Source of the DNA: Ephemerocybe angulata
Taxonomy: Eukaryota > Basidiomycota > Agaricomycetes > Agaricales > Psathyrellaceae
Direction of reading: 5' to 3'
NCBI GenBank assembly: GCA_013368325.1
Contig: JAACJK010000010.1
Span: forward strand, 372,001-436,000
Length of the DNA: 64,000 nucleotides
Shown here: piece by piece, positions 1 to 12,850 of the stretch
How the letters are laid out: each line of letters opens with the position of its first letter
Position numbering within the stretch: position 1 is the stretch's first letter
The notes under the pieces: generated by a model
What the model was told of the DNA's origin: nothing
What the model saw: the letters and a program-made list of their open reading frames with translations, nothing else
The model's database searches: none
Position numbers and translations under genes: made by a program

Positions 1-375
1 ACAACAACCCCCGATTTTCCTGGAGTAGACAGCGCTTCATCACCGTTGTGCGATATACGCGGTGACCCACGGGAGCACCCCGCTGCTAAGCGTCCATTGG
101 GGAATAAAGCACCTGTCGCTAAGCGACCTTCAGGAAAGGCCCCTGCCGCTAAGCGCCCAGCTGGAAAGAGGGCACCCGCTCCCAAGCGACCTGCTGGAAG
201 GAAGGCACCTGCGCCCAGGAAAGCATCCAATCCCAAGCGTGCAGGTGCTCCCAAGAAAGCGCCTGCCCCGAAACGCGCTGCTCCTCGCAAGAAAGCACCT
301 GCTCCCAAACGCGCTGCTCCTCCTCCCAAGAAAGCACCTGCTCCAAAGGCTCCCAAGGCGAAGGGCAGAAAGTAA
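1..375 (+). CDS. C-terminal part of a Lys/Ala/Pro-rich basic protein (linker-histone-tail-like), 5' partial
   Basis: The frame is open from the first base of the window to TAA at 373-375, so the start lies upstream. About the last 100 residues are built of imperfect units such as APKRA, KKAPAPK and AAKRP, with almost no acidic or hydrophobic residues. Such composition is known from the C-terminal tails of histone H1 and other DNA-binding nuclear proteins; no globular domain is visible, so the family is inference. The first 60 bases read less convincingly and may contain an intron end. It could also be another basic nuclear or nucleolar protein. Confidence 0.6.
   Translation, partial: TTTPDFPGVDSASSPLCDIRGDPREHPAAKRPLGNKAPVAKRPSGKAPAAKRPAGKRAPAPKRPAGRKAPAPRKASNPKRAGAPKKAPAPKRAAPRKKAPAPKRAAPPPKKAPAPKAPKAKGRK
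60..370 (+). repeat. Imperfect tandem coding repeat (Lys-Ala-Pro units)
   Basis: Related words such as cccaagcg, aagaaagcacctgc and cgcgctgctcct recur at irregular spacing through the basic tail. The repeat is at codon-block level and its units differ in length, which fits slippage within a compositionally biased tail. Confidence 0.6.
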
Positions 376-3300
376 GTGTTGGTGGTATCATCATCTCAAG
401 TTATGCCGTCGCAGGACTACATAGTCACCATGCACTTCATTTTGCTAAATTCTGGCTCTGAATCTGCTCTTCATCCTTCGCTCCTTGGACATGGAAAAGG
501 CAAGTTTGTGGTCGTGCAGCGTCAGGGGGAGGCAGCTGAGAAATCCAAAGCCGGGCATACCGTCGTCTGAGCTTGTGTAATGTAGATTCGAATATTGAAG
601 TACGGTACCCCGAGTTAGTAGAGTAGCACCGAGTAGTCCATCTAATTACCTGAGATCAATCTCGAATTCGCGCGCATTTCGAAGCCTTTGTACCTTCCTT
701 TTTTGGGATGACACCGTGACACCGACTGTGCCACCCCATTGTTGACGGAGCGAAGTGCCATGGGCATCAGCTCAACCGGGTCCTACATACTATGGTGTGC
801 CTCTTCTAATCGGGTGAATGGCGAGATGGAGGCGAGGTGAGATTTATCGTCTAACTCGCCGCTTGGTTTCTCATACGTACAATTTTCCCAGCCAAACCGG
901 ATTGGCCTTGAACTGGCGTAAGCGCTCAGATATAATGCACATATGGGCCCTGATTCGTAGCCGACTTTCGGATAGTCAATGGTGCGAGTGCGAGTTAGAC
1001 GTGAGTAAATTAAAATACTCGTAGTCTTGTGGATGCATGCGCTCCGGGTTACGATGGCATGATTGCAAACACGAGGCGGCTAGCTCGGGTGGTGACTTTG
1101 GCTTGCACCATATGGCAACCAATAGCCCGTACTTGTACAGGCGTTAGTCACGCGCCGAGCCGCATCCCATCATACCATCGGAGTCAAACCGAGGGTCGGG
1201 CGACCACCTCAGTTGCGGCATTGCAGCAATGCGTCGCTCTCAAGTGCGTACATTGCCGTGAAAGAATGAACGGGCAACTTTGTCTTTGGGCTGAGCCTAC
1301 GATGTTAAAGACCGTCCTGTAGGAACGTCAGACCTCCCCGCTAAATTTACAGTAACCCGTGTATCCCGGGCGTCTACGGGTTGCTTACTGAAAGCGTGCG
1401 CAGCAGTACCGAGTCAAAGGCAAGTCAAATATGTCAAAAGCTTGAGTTATCATGGGCGCATCATCCGGCCGTACCTTATCTGATAAATCCTTCGTCATAT
1501 AGAAATAAGCTTTGTGGGCGCTAATTCCAGGGGCTCAGATGACCAACCTGCAAGGAATGCTGTGAATCTGCCACTTTGTCTCTTCCCTCCTTCCTTCCCG
1601 GGGATTTAATTCCGCGTAGGACTACGTCCCCGCTCTGAATTGGGCAAAGATGAGATTTGAGTAGGCATCATATCTCGCCCGCAGGCAATAGATGCTTCTG
1701 AAAGAGGCAATGTCCTTGGGCGCTTAGCGCACCTGACTCGACTCCTTATCCTGTACCTTTGGATGTAAGTAGCTGGCTAAACTACCTAGCTTGCGCACCT
1801 CTACATGGTGTAGATATTGTTGTGGACATAGGCCCAGGCACCTCTCACTTTTCTTTCACAACGGTCTGCATCTTGATTTCCAAGAGCGACAAACGCCGGA
1901 AGCGCCCGCGGCGCACTGCCTTGGACGGACATCCGGGTGGGTCCAGCCACACAGCCCAAACCGGATGGGCGGACTTGGCCAAATCAATAGAAGAAGCATC
2001 CACATTCGATCATGCTCAGGCTCCAAGCACCATTTTCGGACTCGCAGCTGACTTGCGTACGTACACATTGCCATTCCGCCTATCAGATATGCATTTAGAA
2101 TAAGGACGTGTTTGTACAACAATGGAGTTCCGGGTTGCTGGGTTCGAGGATCTCTGTGTGGTGTAGCGTCGTCGGGTCCTGCACGGAAAGTGGGTTACCG
2201 AGAGGGCAGATTTACCTTTGAGCCTCTTCGTGCTAACCAGGTTTGGGAAACGGATCCGTCGCCACACAATATGCGATAAGATTAGAGTATAATATCCAAT
2301 ATTCGAGACACTCCTCAGCACCCGCCGCATCTCAGCGCTCGTATGTGTACGCGTACATTCGTCCTTCGAATTGGCTTGGACACGAGCACCCTCGAAGTCG
2401 CCATTTCCACTCTCCCCGGAGCGATACACCACTGTCGTACAGGATCCATCCATCTTATCATACTGCGACGCCACATCCATTATTAGGCCTCTAGAGCCTA
2501 TATCATCGTGCGTTTCCCATCCATCCGTCCCTCTAACCTCCGTCTATGTATTGAAACGGCGTTCGCCTCGAGAATCATTCATCCGTGCAGCCACCCACCC
2601 CCATCACGTTCATCATGCAATTTGTTGCGATGGACGCTGGAAGCCTGGAAGTCTGGTGTGTAGGCTGAGGTGCTTAGAACATGTATTCCCTTGGCAATTC
2701 GCGCCTGTAATCCAACATGAAGAGGTCGGGCACAAGGTGGGACCCGGATCTTCAGGCGGTTAAGAATTAGCGCTCGATCGCCTCGTGCCTCGCGCCAGAT
2801 TAAGGGTGCAACCCTTATTTCGCTTTTAGGTATAATCAAGTACCCATAACAAGCGAGATCTTAGCTTCAGGGCTCGGCCTCGTGTTCATGCGTAAATAGG
2901 CTCTTCATACTACAAGTATAGACATGAATGGGCAAACCTCGATGACGGCGTGACCGGTTGACTCGCCTCTGCCAGTGCGATTCCAGATGGAAGGTGTTAT
3001 GTAGTTGGATGTACGTATGAATGGGAACGGGCGTAAAACATCTCGTTGCGGGGTACATACTGGTACATACATACAATTTTGGCGGTAACAACTCCCGTGC
3101 GCGAGGCGATCTGATTCTTGACCCTGGGCGGCGCACGCCGTCTTGTACATCCCGCGGCGAGGTGGCTTTCCGCCGGTCGGGAGCTTTGCTTTTGGTGATA
3201 ATTTGTGCTGTGGTCGTTGATGCGGGGTATGAGTCAGAACACCCCTCCCAATTAGTTGTACGTGCTGAAGGCTTTGATGTAAATCCCCTCTCCTCCAAGA

Positions 3301-5273
3301 ACAGATGAACGCTGAAAGAACTGTGCGGACCCTTCGCTGGCGGTCAGTTCGGTGAGCAAAGAACCTGCAATGAATGTTCCAGGTTATAGTTGGCCATCGC
3401 CCGGTCGCCGCATGGACACATTCACCGTCCAGGTCCCCGCGGGTGCGAAGGCCAAAGCCAGGCACTTGTGGAGTTAGGCGCCTCGAAGAGAAGATTTACA
3501 TTCATCATTGAGAGAAGTTGACGGAGCCACCAAGGAACGAAGGACAGACAGAGTGCATGCGCATGTTTTTCATTTATCAGAGAGGCGAGATGGTGGCCTT
3601 ACGGGATACAGTTTGCAAGACTGTGATATCAGAGAACAGAGGTTAGCCCGCGACGCACCTACGCTGTGTACGACATTGTTCAACAACGCCGTTGGACAGC
3701 TGCGCCGTCCCAATCGTGCCTTGCGGAGCAGAGGCCCCGGGTGAGAGCCTGAAATATGGTGCGTTGCTGCGTCGGCGACGGAGGTGAATTGTATTGAAAA
3801 CGGGGAGGCGGACCGTCTCCGTGGTTCGGGTGCGGTCCCATCGACAGACGCTGCCCTGAAATGTCCGCCGCGCTGTGGCAGAAGATGATGATGCGATGGG
3901 GATGCATGACGAAATTGACGCAGTTGAGTCTGTCCTTGTAGGATGGAGTCGGAAAAGCGAACTGTGCACCTTATCTCGAGTGCAGGAAAGTCCTCTGCGG
4001 GCGCGGGGCCTTCCAGAAAGGCCACTGACACGATCAGCATGCTACCCCGTTTCCAGACGCGCGTTGGAGCAGAGCAGTGGCATTACGGTATGATAGACCA
4101 ACTGACCAAAGCAACTTGTCATTAGAGGCGTCGTTTCGTGTTTTTGGCAGGCGTGGGAACGCTTTTGGCAACGGTATGTGATGGGGGAGGGAGAAGCGAA
4201 TGGGCGAGATCAGCAGACAAAATGGGACGTTTTGATTCATTTTTGGGCGCTCAGCGCAGCCAGTCCTTGCCCGCTGGAGATAAGGTTCTATTGACGAAGA
4301 ATTCCGGTGTTCTACGCAGGCGGAAGAGGGCTCCGACGCGCTGGCCCTCGAACTCCAAGGCCATGCGAGCCGTCAGGCGTGCAGTGGGAGCGTCCAGAGA
4401 GAACAAAAGAGATGTCAAGTGAATGTTCGTTCGCTTTGTCATGGGGCCCGGAGAGCGAGTGAAGGGCCGGCTGCGCACGGGGTGATTGGAGCCAAGGCAA
4501 TTGCCATGGAAAGCATGCTGCGTGGGAAGGGTGCGGGAGAGGGCGCTTGCATGATAGCTATCGGGGAGATGCTGGGATCTGTTCGCGAAGCGAGAAATGG
4601 GGGAGGGAATAAAGGGGACGAAGGTCCAGATTTATATCGACACCTGCCCTTTCTGGCTTCATCAGCGTGTGTGCCGAGGTAAGGGGCTCGCCGGTCACGC
4701 TGCCTGCCCGTGGGAGTGTCCAGGCTTCCGGGTGGAGCGCGCTGAAGCCGCGTGCAGAATTTTCTCGGACAATGGGGGTTCAAATTTTGAGCATAGGCGG
4801 GCCCGTGCGCGGCGGGCCCGCGGGGGCTGGGGGACGCAGCGGGCGGAACAGGGGCGCGCACGAGGATGGGTGCAACTGAGACACGGGGCTGTGCGTGCCT
4901 GTGACAGGGGAGGTGACGTTTGTGACCACCGTGACCGGTGGCTATATCGGGTTGTTTGACCGATGTTTGGTCTGATGTTGTGGTCGTTTTGCTGGCCTGG
5001 GCACCTCAAAAAGCGGTCCTGATCAACCTTCCCTTTTCGTTCGCACTCCTCCCACCAATTCCTTTTTGAGGCAGACTCCGTAACTCGAATCGCTCGTCTC
5101 TTTTCGTCCAACCTCTAACTTTCCAATCTCCTCACCACTCTCCGCCAAAACGTCGTCCTTCACTCAAGCCAACTATCCCGTGCGTGTTTTTTCTGCTCGT
5201 CGCCGCCGTCGTCGATGCCGCCGACCCCCATTCCGCGTACTCACATCCCAACCAGGCCCCCACCTCGCCTTCG
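376..5273. other. Gene-poor stretch upstream of the MADS-box gene
   Basis: About 4.9 kb in which I see no convincing gene. Open frames of up to about 190 codons occur on both strands (for example 2905-3465 and 3570-4040, minus) but overlap each other, lack splice-site logic and show no recognisable motif. The last 200 bases before 5274 are pyrimidine-rich, as is common in fungal promoters. No transposon ends, tRNA or long repeats were recognised by eye. Confidence 0.5.
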
Positions 5274-6485
5274 ATGCGCAAGAGGCAGCGGACTCTCGAC
5301 ATGCATAGCGGTGTACCAGCAGACCACCCAGTCCAAGGCGGCCCCGTCGTTGAGGACGCCTTCATCAACGACCATGACGCCGTCGACGGTTCCGGCGACG
5401 ACGACGAGGAAGAGGACAAGCCCAAGTCCGACAAGAAGGCAGGACGCAGGAAGATCAAGATTGAGTTCATCCAGGATAAATCGAGACGTCATATAACGTT
5501 CTCCAAAAGGAAAGCTGGTAAGTCTCACAGTCGTACGCTCGTTCCATACGCCTTCTCACATGTCTATTTGCAGGCATTATGAAAAAGGTAACTCATCTTC
5601 CCGTTTTATTCACTTCTAAAAAGTCAACTTACACTTCTCCCATAGGCATACGAGTTGTCTACCCTCACTGGTACACAGGTTCTGCTCCTCGTCGTCTCTG
5701 AGACAGGCCTTGTATACACCTTCACCACCGCCAAGCTCCAACCCCTCGTCACCCAGCCCGAGGGCAAGAACCTCATTCAAGCATGCCTCAACGCGCCCCA
5801 TGGGGCCCTGCCATCGAGCATGCCCGTCGGCCCTCCTATTGGGCGCGCCTCGGGTCCAATGAGCATCCCTGGGGGCCCCCCGCCAGCTAACAATCTGCCC
5901 GGAGGTCTCTCTATTGGAAACCAGCCGGGAAACCCTTCTAAGGATGAGGACGACGATCACGACGACGACCCCGCTGCCCATGGAGGACGCGCCAGCTCTG
6001 GCGATAAGCGACGCCGCCGTGCCTCATCCACCACGAATCCTCCACCGGGCAGTGCCACAAATGCTCGCGGTCCTACATCCCCCCACTCGCCGAATGCAAC
6101 TGTACCACCGCCACTCAACATTCCTCCTGGTCAGCAAGGCCACGCGCAACATCCCTCTCATCAACCTCAGCAATCCATCGCCCTTGGCTCACCCACATCC
6201 CCTCAGCAACACCACTCACAAGTCCCATCCTCCGGTCAGTACTCATCAGGGTCCTATGGCCAACACCCCGGCCAGCCCCAAACCCACCAGCAGCACGATG
6301 CTGGTATGTACAACAGCCACATGATGTCGCCAGGGGGCTACTCCTATCCTGGCCCAGGCGCACCGCCCAGCCAGGGTGGTCAACAACTTGGCGGATTGGC
6401 CGCCGCTGCTGCTTCGCATGGCCACTGGGGTCAGGCTGCTCAACAACCCCCTGTTAGTCAGGGTAACCACTATGGCCGGCGGTGA
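5274..6485 (+). CDS. MCM1: MADS-box transcription factor, MCM1/SRF type
   Basis: Three exons: 5274-5517, 5574-5587 (only 14 nt) and 5646-6485, giving 365 residues. The MADS box follows an acidic stretch and includes RRKIKIEFIQDKSRRH, then GIMKKAYELSTLTGTQ and LLLVVSETGLVYTF across the two introns; the downstream LIQACLNAP motif is typical of the Mcm1 SAM region. Proteins of this family bind CArG-like DNA and work with partner factors in mating, cell-cycle and metabolic gene control. The rest is a Pro/Gln/Ser/Gly-rich tail, as in other basidiomycete Mcm1 proteins. 5274 is the first ATG in the open frame. The start is moderately sure and the family very sure. Confidence 0.93.
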
Positions 6486-9400
6486 TTTGAGGTAGACGCT
6501 CAGCCTCAATGCTATCTATCACTTTCTCTGTCGCTTTCCATGTTTGGATAGTCCACCCATCTGTCGTCGTCCCCCCTCGTCCCCTCTACCCTGCTACTTG
6601 TCTGTTTGCCTCCTTTTTACTTTACGTATGCTTTCCCTTGCCTGTTATTCCACGTCGGGCTTTCCTACAGATTAGGCGTTTATGCCATCTTCACTTTCTC
6701 GTTGTCTCTCTTTCTGTCTCATCGCGCGCGTGTCCGTGATCTGAAATCGTGTATTACAACGTCTCGTCTTGCTTTCTCATCGCGCCTGAGATTTTATCTC
6801 CCCTTCCCTTACAGTAGTAGTGTTGCACAAATTCAATGCAAAGAATGTATCTGTACTGGCTTGATACTATAGTTACTGAACGTTGGTGCTAGTCTCTTGT
6901 CCAACCAGCCTTTATCGTTTCTTATAGTTCTTCGATCCCTCTGTCGATAGCCCTCGTCCACCTTTATCGCGACGTTGCGCTTTTTATGCTTTTTATTGTA
7001 TATACGTAGGTTCCTTATATTCATCGTCGGCGCGTATCTCCCTTCGCGAACACCCGTCCATCTTGCTCGATCTGGTTGAAGAAAACCCCCTTGCGGGTTT
7101 AGATGGTTCCGCGAGACCCATTTGGGTGCAAGAAGCTGCAAGAAGTCGGGACGATGAACAAGCTTCTTCCTTCCGTCTTCCGGGTCTAAGTACCGTGGTA
7201 GGTCCGATTCCGCTCTTCATCGCTGGCTCGTCGCGAGGGTGGAGTAGTCTCAATGGTCCTGGTAGATCCTAGTGGCCACGCTTAAAGGCGCTTCCTTCGT
7301 TCCGGAGCCTCTTAGAGCACGATTCGCTGCTTTGGAGCGGTAGCCATCGTCATCGACGTCGAAGTTTGCTTGGATCCGGCGCTTGGAACCTAGCCGGCGT
7401 TTAGGGTTGCAATCCCTCTTTCATCCCAGCGATGAGGGACATCCGGAGCTGGAGCTGGTAATGGGCAATGCGCTTCCTCCTGGGGCTAAGGGCGATTTCA
7501 TTATGCCCCTCCATGCCCCTTTTCGAATATTGATCCTTGTCCATATCGAGAATCCAGAAACGGAGGGCGCGAGGGGGCATGCACGCACACTGTCCTCTTC
7601 GAGTAATAGGGATCGACGCGAGCGTGGCGACGACGACGTCAGGGTGATGGTGGTGATCATACTTTCTGGGAATGCGCGCGACGCGCTGAGTCTCGTTTTG
7701 GACGCTGCATCCGGAGGAAGTTGCGGCTCGCCAGTGCACTCCCTAAAGTGTATAATGCCACGCTTAGGGAAAGTGTGCCGGATTTGGGAGGGAGGCTCAG
7801 GATGGGAATTGGTTGGACTTTTACGATGGGCGTCTATTTCGTCGGGCGATGACGCTGGTCAGTCTTCATTGGGACGCGGTTACACTACAAAGGTAAGAGA
7901 TATTGTTAGGGGCTGCTGGAACCTATAGTAGCGGATGCCGTTCGACGTGACACGGCGTGTCCGGATATTAACTGGCAGTACCTGCTGCGTGCTGAAGAAT
8001 TCGAAGCTTGAGGTCATGTCCCAGTCCCACCCACCACAAGGGTCGTCAGGTACGCTCGTCAGCTTCGACTTCGAATGTCACAGATGCTTCTTTTTCGTCT
8101 CTTTCAACATACTATATTGGGCACAAAGGAGTCGGCGACGGCTCTGCCATGAGGATATCAGACGTAGGTTAGGGTCCTGACCTTGAGGCTTGCATGGCGT
8201 GCCGCGCTTGTTTCCCATCGATCGCGTTGCTGCAAACAAGGAGGTGTTGTACTCTTCTTTGGTTGTGGGTCTGTTGGGGGTGAGCAAGAAGCCAAGACGA
8301 GGCCAAGAGGCATGCAGCGCCTTCGACGTTTCAGGAATGGACGCGGTCCCGTAGTGCACGCCGCTTGAATACCATAAACGTGCTCGCACTTCGCACTGTT
8401 TCTCTATTGTCCACGAAAAGAAGGCTCCGAACTCAAGAACCCGAGTCCGGTTCGCAATTCTCTGATATATCAGCGACCATTCTTTTCGGACGGGCTAATG
8501 CTTCATCAGACCAAGTAGACAGTGCGAACTTGACACTGCTTAGTAGATGCCCACTACATACAAGAGGTAGCATGACTCACACACTCGTACAAATACGAAG
8601 GGGCCAGCGATGACGACGGTGGGCTGATGAGAAGCGGAGAACGGCTATACAAAACCCGGCATAGACGTCCACATCCTTGTATATGATATCGATATCAATA
8701 GAAGACTGTTGCTGTCGCTTGCCTCCAAGCTACGGCATGAGAACTCGCGATACGATTCCGGCAGCACACCAAACTGTGTTCGCGGGAAGCCAACGTGTTC
8801 ATCGGGAAGCCTGAGGAGAGGCTCTGCCTACCAGCTGACGAGAAGTGGCTTCGCTTGCGCAGTAGATTAGGCATGCAGGCCGGATGAGGGCGGTTCTGTA
8901 TCAGAGATGACCAAATGGGATCGCAAACACGAGGCAACGGGCCAAGGTGACCTTTTCACTTGGTGTTCGAGAGCAGGCTGCTATTATCGGAGCATGAACT
9001 GGCCGACTCCAAATGCTTCAGGCCTTGAAGCTACATAGACAAATGAATCACAGAAGCTTAACTGTATTGTATGGATAACCTGGATCCGTATCTGCCATCT
9101 TCAACTACCTATCATTGCGCAATTAACTAATATGGTGGAAACGACTTGCTCTGTACTACTCCATGGGCTTTGACGACAGACCCGAGCTAGTAAAAAGTTT
9201 GTGTCACCAGCTATTCTTGCAGACACGTACCCTCACGGTGCTGGAATGCAACCGTAGATACGGATTCTTCGCATGAAGGAGCCGTGATCATTGATGACCT
9301 CATGAGGAGCCTACAGGGCGGCGCTTGGACCATAACAAAGTTGCGAGGATCCTTCGTCGTGCACACAGCATGGACCAACGATCGCGACGAGGGATCGATC

Positions 9401-12400
9401 GAGTACTAGTACACACGGTACCCGTCCCACACAGTGGCATTGTTGTTCTGCAGGGGGATCTTATTCGCAGCCAAGCCGCTTAGCGGCTAGGCGCCGGCAT
9501 GCCTGTGATCTATGAATGGAAGGTCATAGCCCCGAAGCGGATGCGTGACAGCCATTCTTGGCTAACGGCCAGAAGAAACGAAGAGACATTCAACGCAAAT
9601 ATGGCCTCTGCGTTTTCGATGCCTATCCGGATACGAGGAGGTGTAAAACGGAGTAAGATGGCCGTGTCTAGGTTGAAGAAGTTTTACTGGTTTTGCTTGG
9701 AGAGTTACGCCAAGCGGGTATGCACTGTATGCTTATTTGCGGGCATCCTGCCCAGCCATACTCAAAAACACATTCATCAAGAAGGGTGAGAGGGAGAGAC
9801 CGGTGATAGACGGACAGTAACGCTTCCTAGTGCGATACTCGGAAGTTCACCGATATGCGGAGCGAGATAGTGGCACCATCCTGGGCAGTGACAAGGGATC
9901 ATGAGTTACTAACCTAGGAAATTTTGCCTTTTCTTGCGTGTTGGGAGGGAAGACCTGCGCACTTCTAATTAGCGCGAGACATGCGCAAGAGGCAGAGAAG
10001 CCGTTGAAATTCGTTTAAGTTTAATGAAGGGATACCTACATGGCTTGGGATTCTCGCCATATCTCTTCGCGTGACTCGAGACAAACGTTCTTCCATGAGT
10101 GTGGAGTGCCTAGTGCTTCAGTTAAATTCTTGGCAGTGTTCAAATGCAAAGAGACAATGAGGCGACGGCCAGGTAATCTCCCACTTCGTTCGACTAAGCG
10201 TATAACATTCTTCTCATCTCCATCTCGACCAAGATCACCGTGACTGTCATATCCATGATACGGATGCTTACCGGTACCTCCTAGTGCCTACCCGTCTCTT
10301 GTACTAATCTCCTTGGGCACGAGAAGCGCCGAGAAGTAATAATAACCGTCAAAGCCACAACTCCCGTGCATACTGTGTAAGCGAGCAATGGTAATGGAAC
10401 GGAAAAAAGGAAACACATCTGCCGTTCTTGCTGTCCCGCGGCGACATAACTCGGCTATAGAGGGAACCAAGCGCTTGTCCAATGCCGTACCTGTATATAC
10501 GCTCAAGATGCTCTGGTCGTCTAGAGCCGTGTAATTACACTCTCTGACATACCTTTAGCTGCGTTGCAGTACGGCAGATGTGTCCTCAGCTTATTCGGGA
10601 CGTACTGCAAAGGAGAGTCTGGCTATCTTAGAACCTATCCGATCTAGAGACTTTCAAAAAAGGGGGAGCATTGTGTGTGTGTGAGCAAAGGTTAAATATA
10701 CTCATTCAATCATACACCACCTTGCACACTATACGTTACGTCCAGCAGAATTGAGCCATAAGTCAATCTCGAGCAAATTTCGAGGGTGCATTCCTTCCAG
10801 TCCACTGCGGTGCATACGATACTAAATTAAAGGAGGCTATGCGCCACCGGACAAAGCACCCAGGTCGAGCAAGCAGCTGACCTCGCCCGGCGCTTGATAG
10901 ATAACACATCTCTCATAGAAGGTCTAAGCTGGCCCTCACAAACAGACGCCGGCAGTAGACCACGAGAGGAAATCCTTCCGCCACCCCAAGCCTTCTTCGA
11001 AGCCGGAGAAGTATGATATATTGCCTACCACATTGCACGCAGTTTTGTCGAAGCCTTGAGCACAAACTTGGGCGAGACGAGCGCTTTGTTGAGTGATCCC
11101 TTGAGTCTTGTAAAACAGCGCCCGCTTAGTCCCCAATCGTCCCCAATCCCCCCACCGCAGCACCCCTCCGCCGGAGCCGAGTCAAAAACTCCCCGTAACC
11201 CGCGAGAGGTTGAGATAAGATTTCCAGATCACGGAAACGTGTACGCTTCTTGACATAGAGTTTCCGGAAACGTCGTGGGATGGGGCAAATCAGAAGCATT
11301 GTGAAGCTGTGCATCTAATTGATCATGGCACCACCATAATCACAAGCGTCACCCAGAATGGTCAGCTCGGATTCCGGAATACACTGTTCTGTTTTTGGGA
11401 AAATGTGCCTTGAAGTCGTCACCGGAGGCCCATATGCAGAAGGAAGCTGTTTCAGATAAGGATGTGGGTAAGCGCTATGGGCGGCATTTGTTACCGTTGG
11501 AGACTCAGAAGAATGAGCGAATGACTTACGGATTACGGAGTGGAGACTTGGTTTCGATACGAACGGCTGTGTATGGGGTGCATGCGCAGATGAGTCGATT
11601 TCAGAAGAAAACAAGCCACGGGACGAGGCTTGCTAGGTCATGGCAGTTTGAATGGGATCATAAGCGTAACCAGGTGGAGGGGTACTTGGGCCGCGGGGGC
11701 TTGACATTGACGAGCTCCAAAAGTGGGGTTGTGACAATGCGAAGGATGAGAAGCGACGGAGATGGCTAGCTAGATGTTGGAAACGTGGAAAGGCATAGAA
11801 AGCGACACGATAGGAAGCGTCGTAGACAGTATCCTCGTTTTGAATTCCAAGATGGGCGTGCATGATTGCCAAGGTGGTGGCACTCAGGGGGCCGCGAAAA
11901 GTACCATGACGAACGTCGAGCTTGGTTGGAGGAGGCAAAACAAGGAAGAGGCTAGAGCACTCTAGCAACTAGTGAGGACTGCCACACGGGGGTGGTTGCG
12001 CATACGCTGAGAGATTGAGCTCGGCCAAGCGACACGGGCAACCCTCAGCTCTAGTGTCAAAATTGACACTAAAGTGCACAGGAGCTGGCCATCCGTGCTC
12101 ACGGGTGCCCGAGACCCAGAATTTGGTTGGGGATTCTGTACTTGTACTTTAGGAGGACCCCAGCTGTTGGCGTGTGACCCAGGATAGAGCTCGCTGCCCA
12201 GTGCCGGGAGCGGGACGTCCTTAAGAATCTTCGCAGGGTGATTAAGTCTCCAAGCTTGCAAGAGAAAGTTGATAGGTGGCCATCCAAACTTGACATCGTA
12301 TGCTTGATTTTGTCGCGCAATGACCGAAGAGAACGAAAGCGTTTCTCTCGACCTCGAAGTTGTTAGCGTTAGCCTCCCCGAAAACGATGAGAGCAGGGAC

Positions 12401-12597
12401 CACCACTTTTCGTCGTCGGCATCAGTTCGGTTCTCGTGCGTTCTGCTCCGCGAACTGGGGAAGTTGAAGACTTCTTTCATGCAGTTCTCAACGGATGAAG
12501 TTGATACTGTCACAAATGGGACGATGTGGTGAGGCAGAGGGGTCGTTCTGTGTCGTGACGCAGTGATGGTACATAGAGGACGTGGTCATTCAAACGT
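6486..12597. other. Second gene-poor stretch, downstream of MCM1
   Basis: About 6.1 kb without a gene I can support. The first few hundred bases are T/C-rich and probably hold the MCM1 3' UTR. The longest frames (7383-7928 plus, 181 codons; 11962-12513 minus, 183 codons; 11395-11769 plus) lack motifs and overlap frames on the other strand. A short frame at 12320-12532 (plus, about 70 codons) is acidic and could be a small gene, but nothing supports it. A short GT run lies near 10673-10683. Confidence 0.45.
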
Positions 12598-12850
12598 TCA
12601 CTGTTCAGCCCTAGGAGGAGGTTGGTTTGGCAAGGGAGAATCACCAGGATCGGATGATGAGGGCGGCGGGGAAGAATCTGAGGAGCCTTCGGTGTAGATA
12701 AGTGCGACGGTAGCGGATGCGACGATGAAATAAACTTGGGTAAAAGTGGTCGATACTGGTGATTCAGGCAGTCAGCCAGAGCAAGCTCCCAGGAACAGCT
12801 TACCTCAAATACAATGTGCTGGCGTAATAAGGGCCCACAAGTAGGGACAT
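12598..12850 (-). other. Doubtful small single-pass membrane protein gene
   Basis: Read on the minus strand, an ATG at 12850 begins MSLLVGPYYASTLYL and meets a good donor (gtaagc). After a short intron a frame ending at TGA 12598-12600 contains a hydrophobic segment (VYFIVASATVALIY) followed by a Ser/Pro-rich polar tail. The two parts differ by one base in phase, so no clean spliced model exists. It may be a small tail-anchored protein with a one-base sequence error, or chance. No family recognised. Confidence 0.2.

Noticed and set aside
2135..2160. gggttcgaggatc, a possible tRNA T-loop
   Set aside because: The flanking bases do not pair as a T stem and no acceptor stem is found.
3570..4040. 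156-codon minus-strand frame upstream of MCM1
   Set aside because: No motif and several overlapping frames on both strands of similar length; typical of GC-balanced non-coding DNA.
7383..7928. 181-codon open frame on the plus strand
   Set aside because: No recognisable motif, low-complexity charged stretches, overlaps an equally long frame on the other strand, no splice logic.
11962..12513. 183-codon open frame (minus) and a 70-codon frame (plus, 12320-12532)
   Set aside because: Mutually overlapping, no motif, no support for either; the plus-strand frame is the slightly better candidate.
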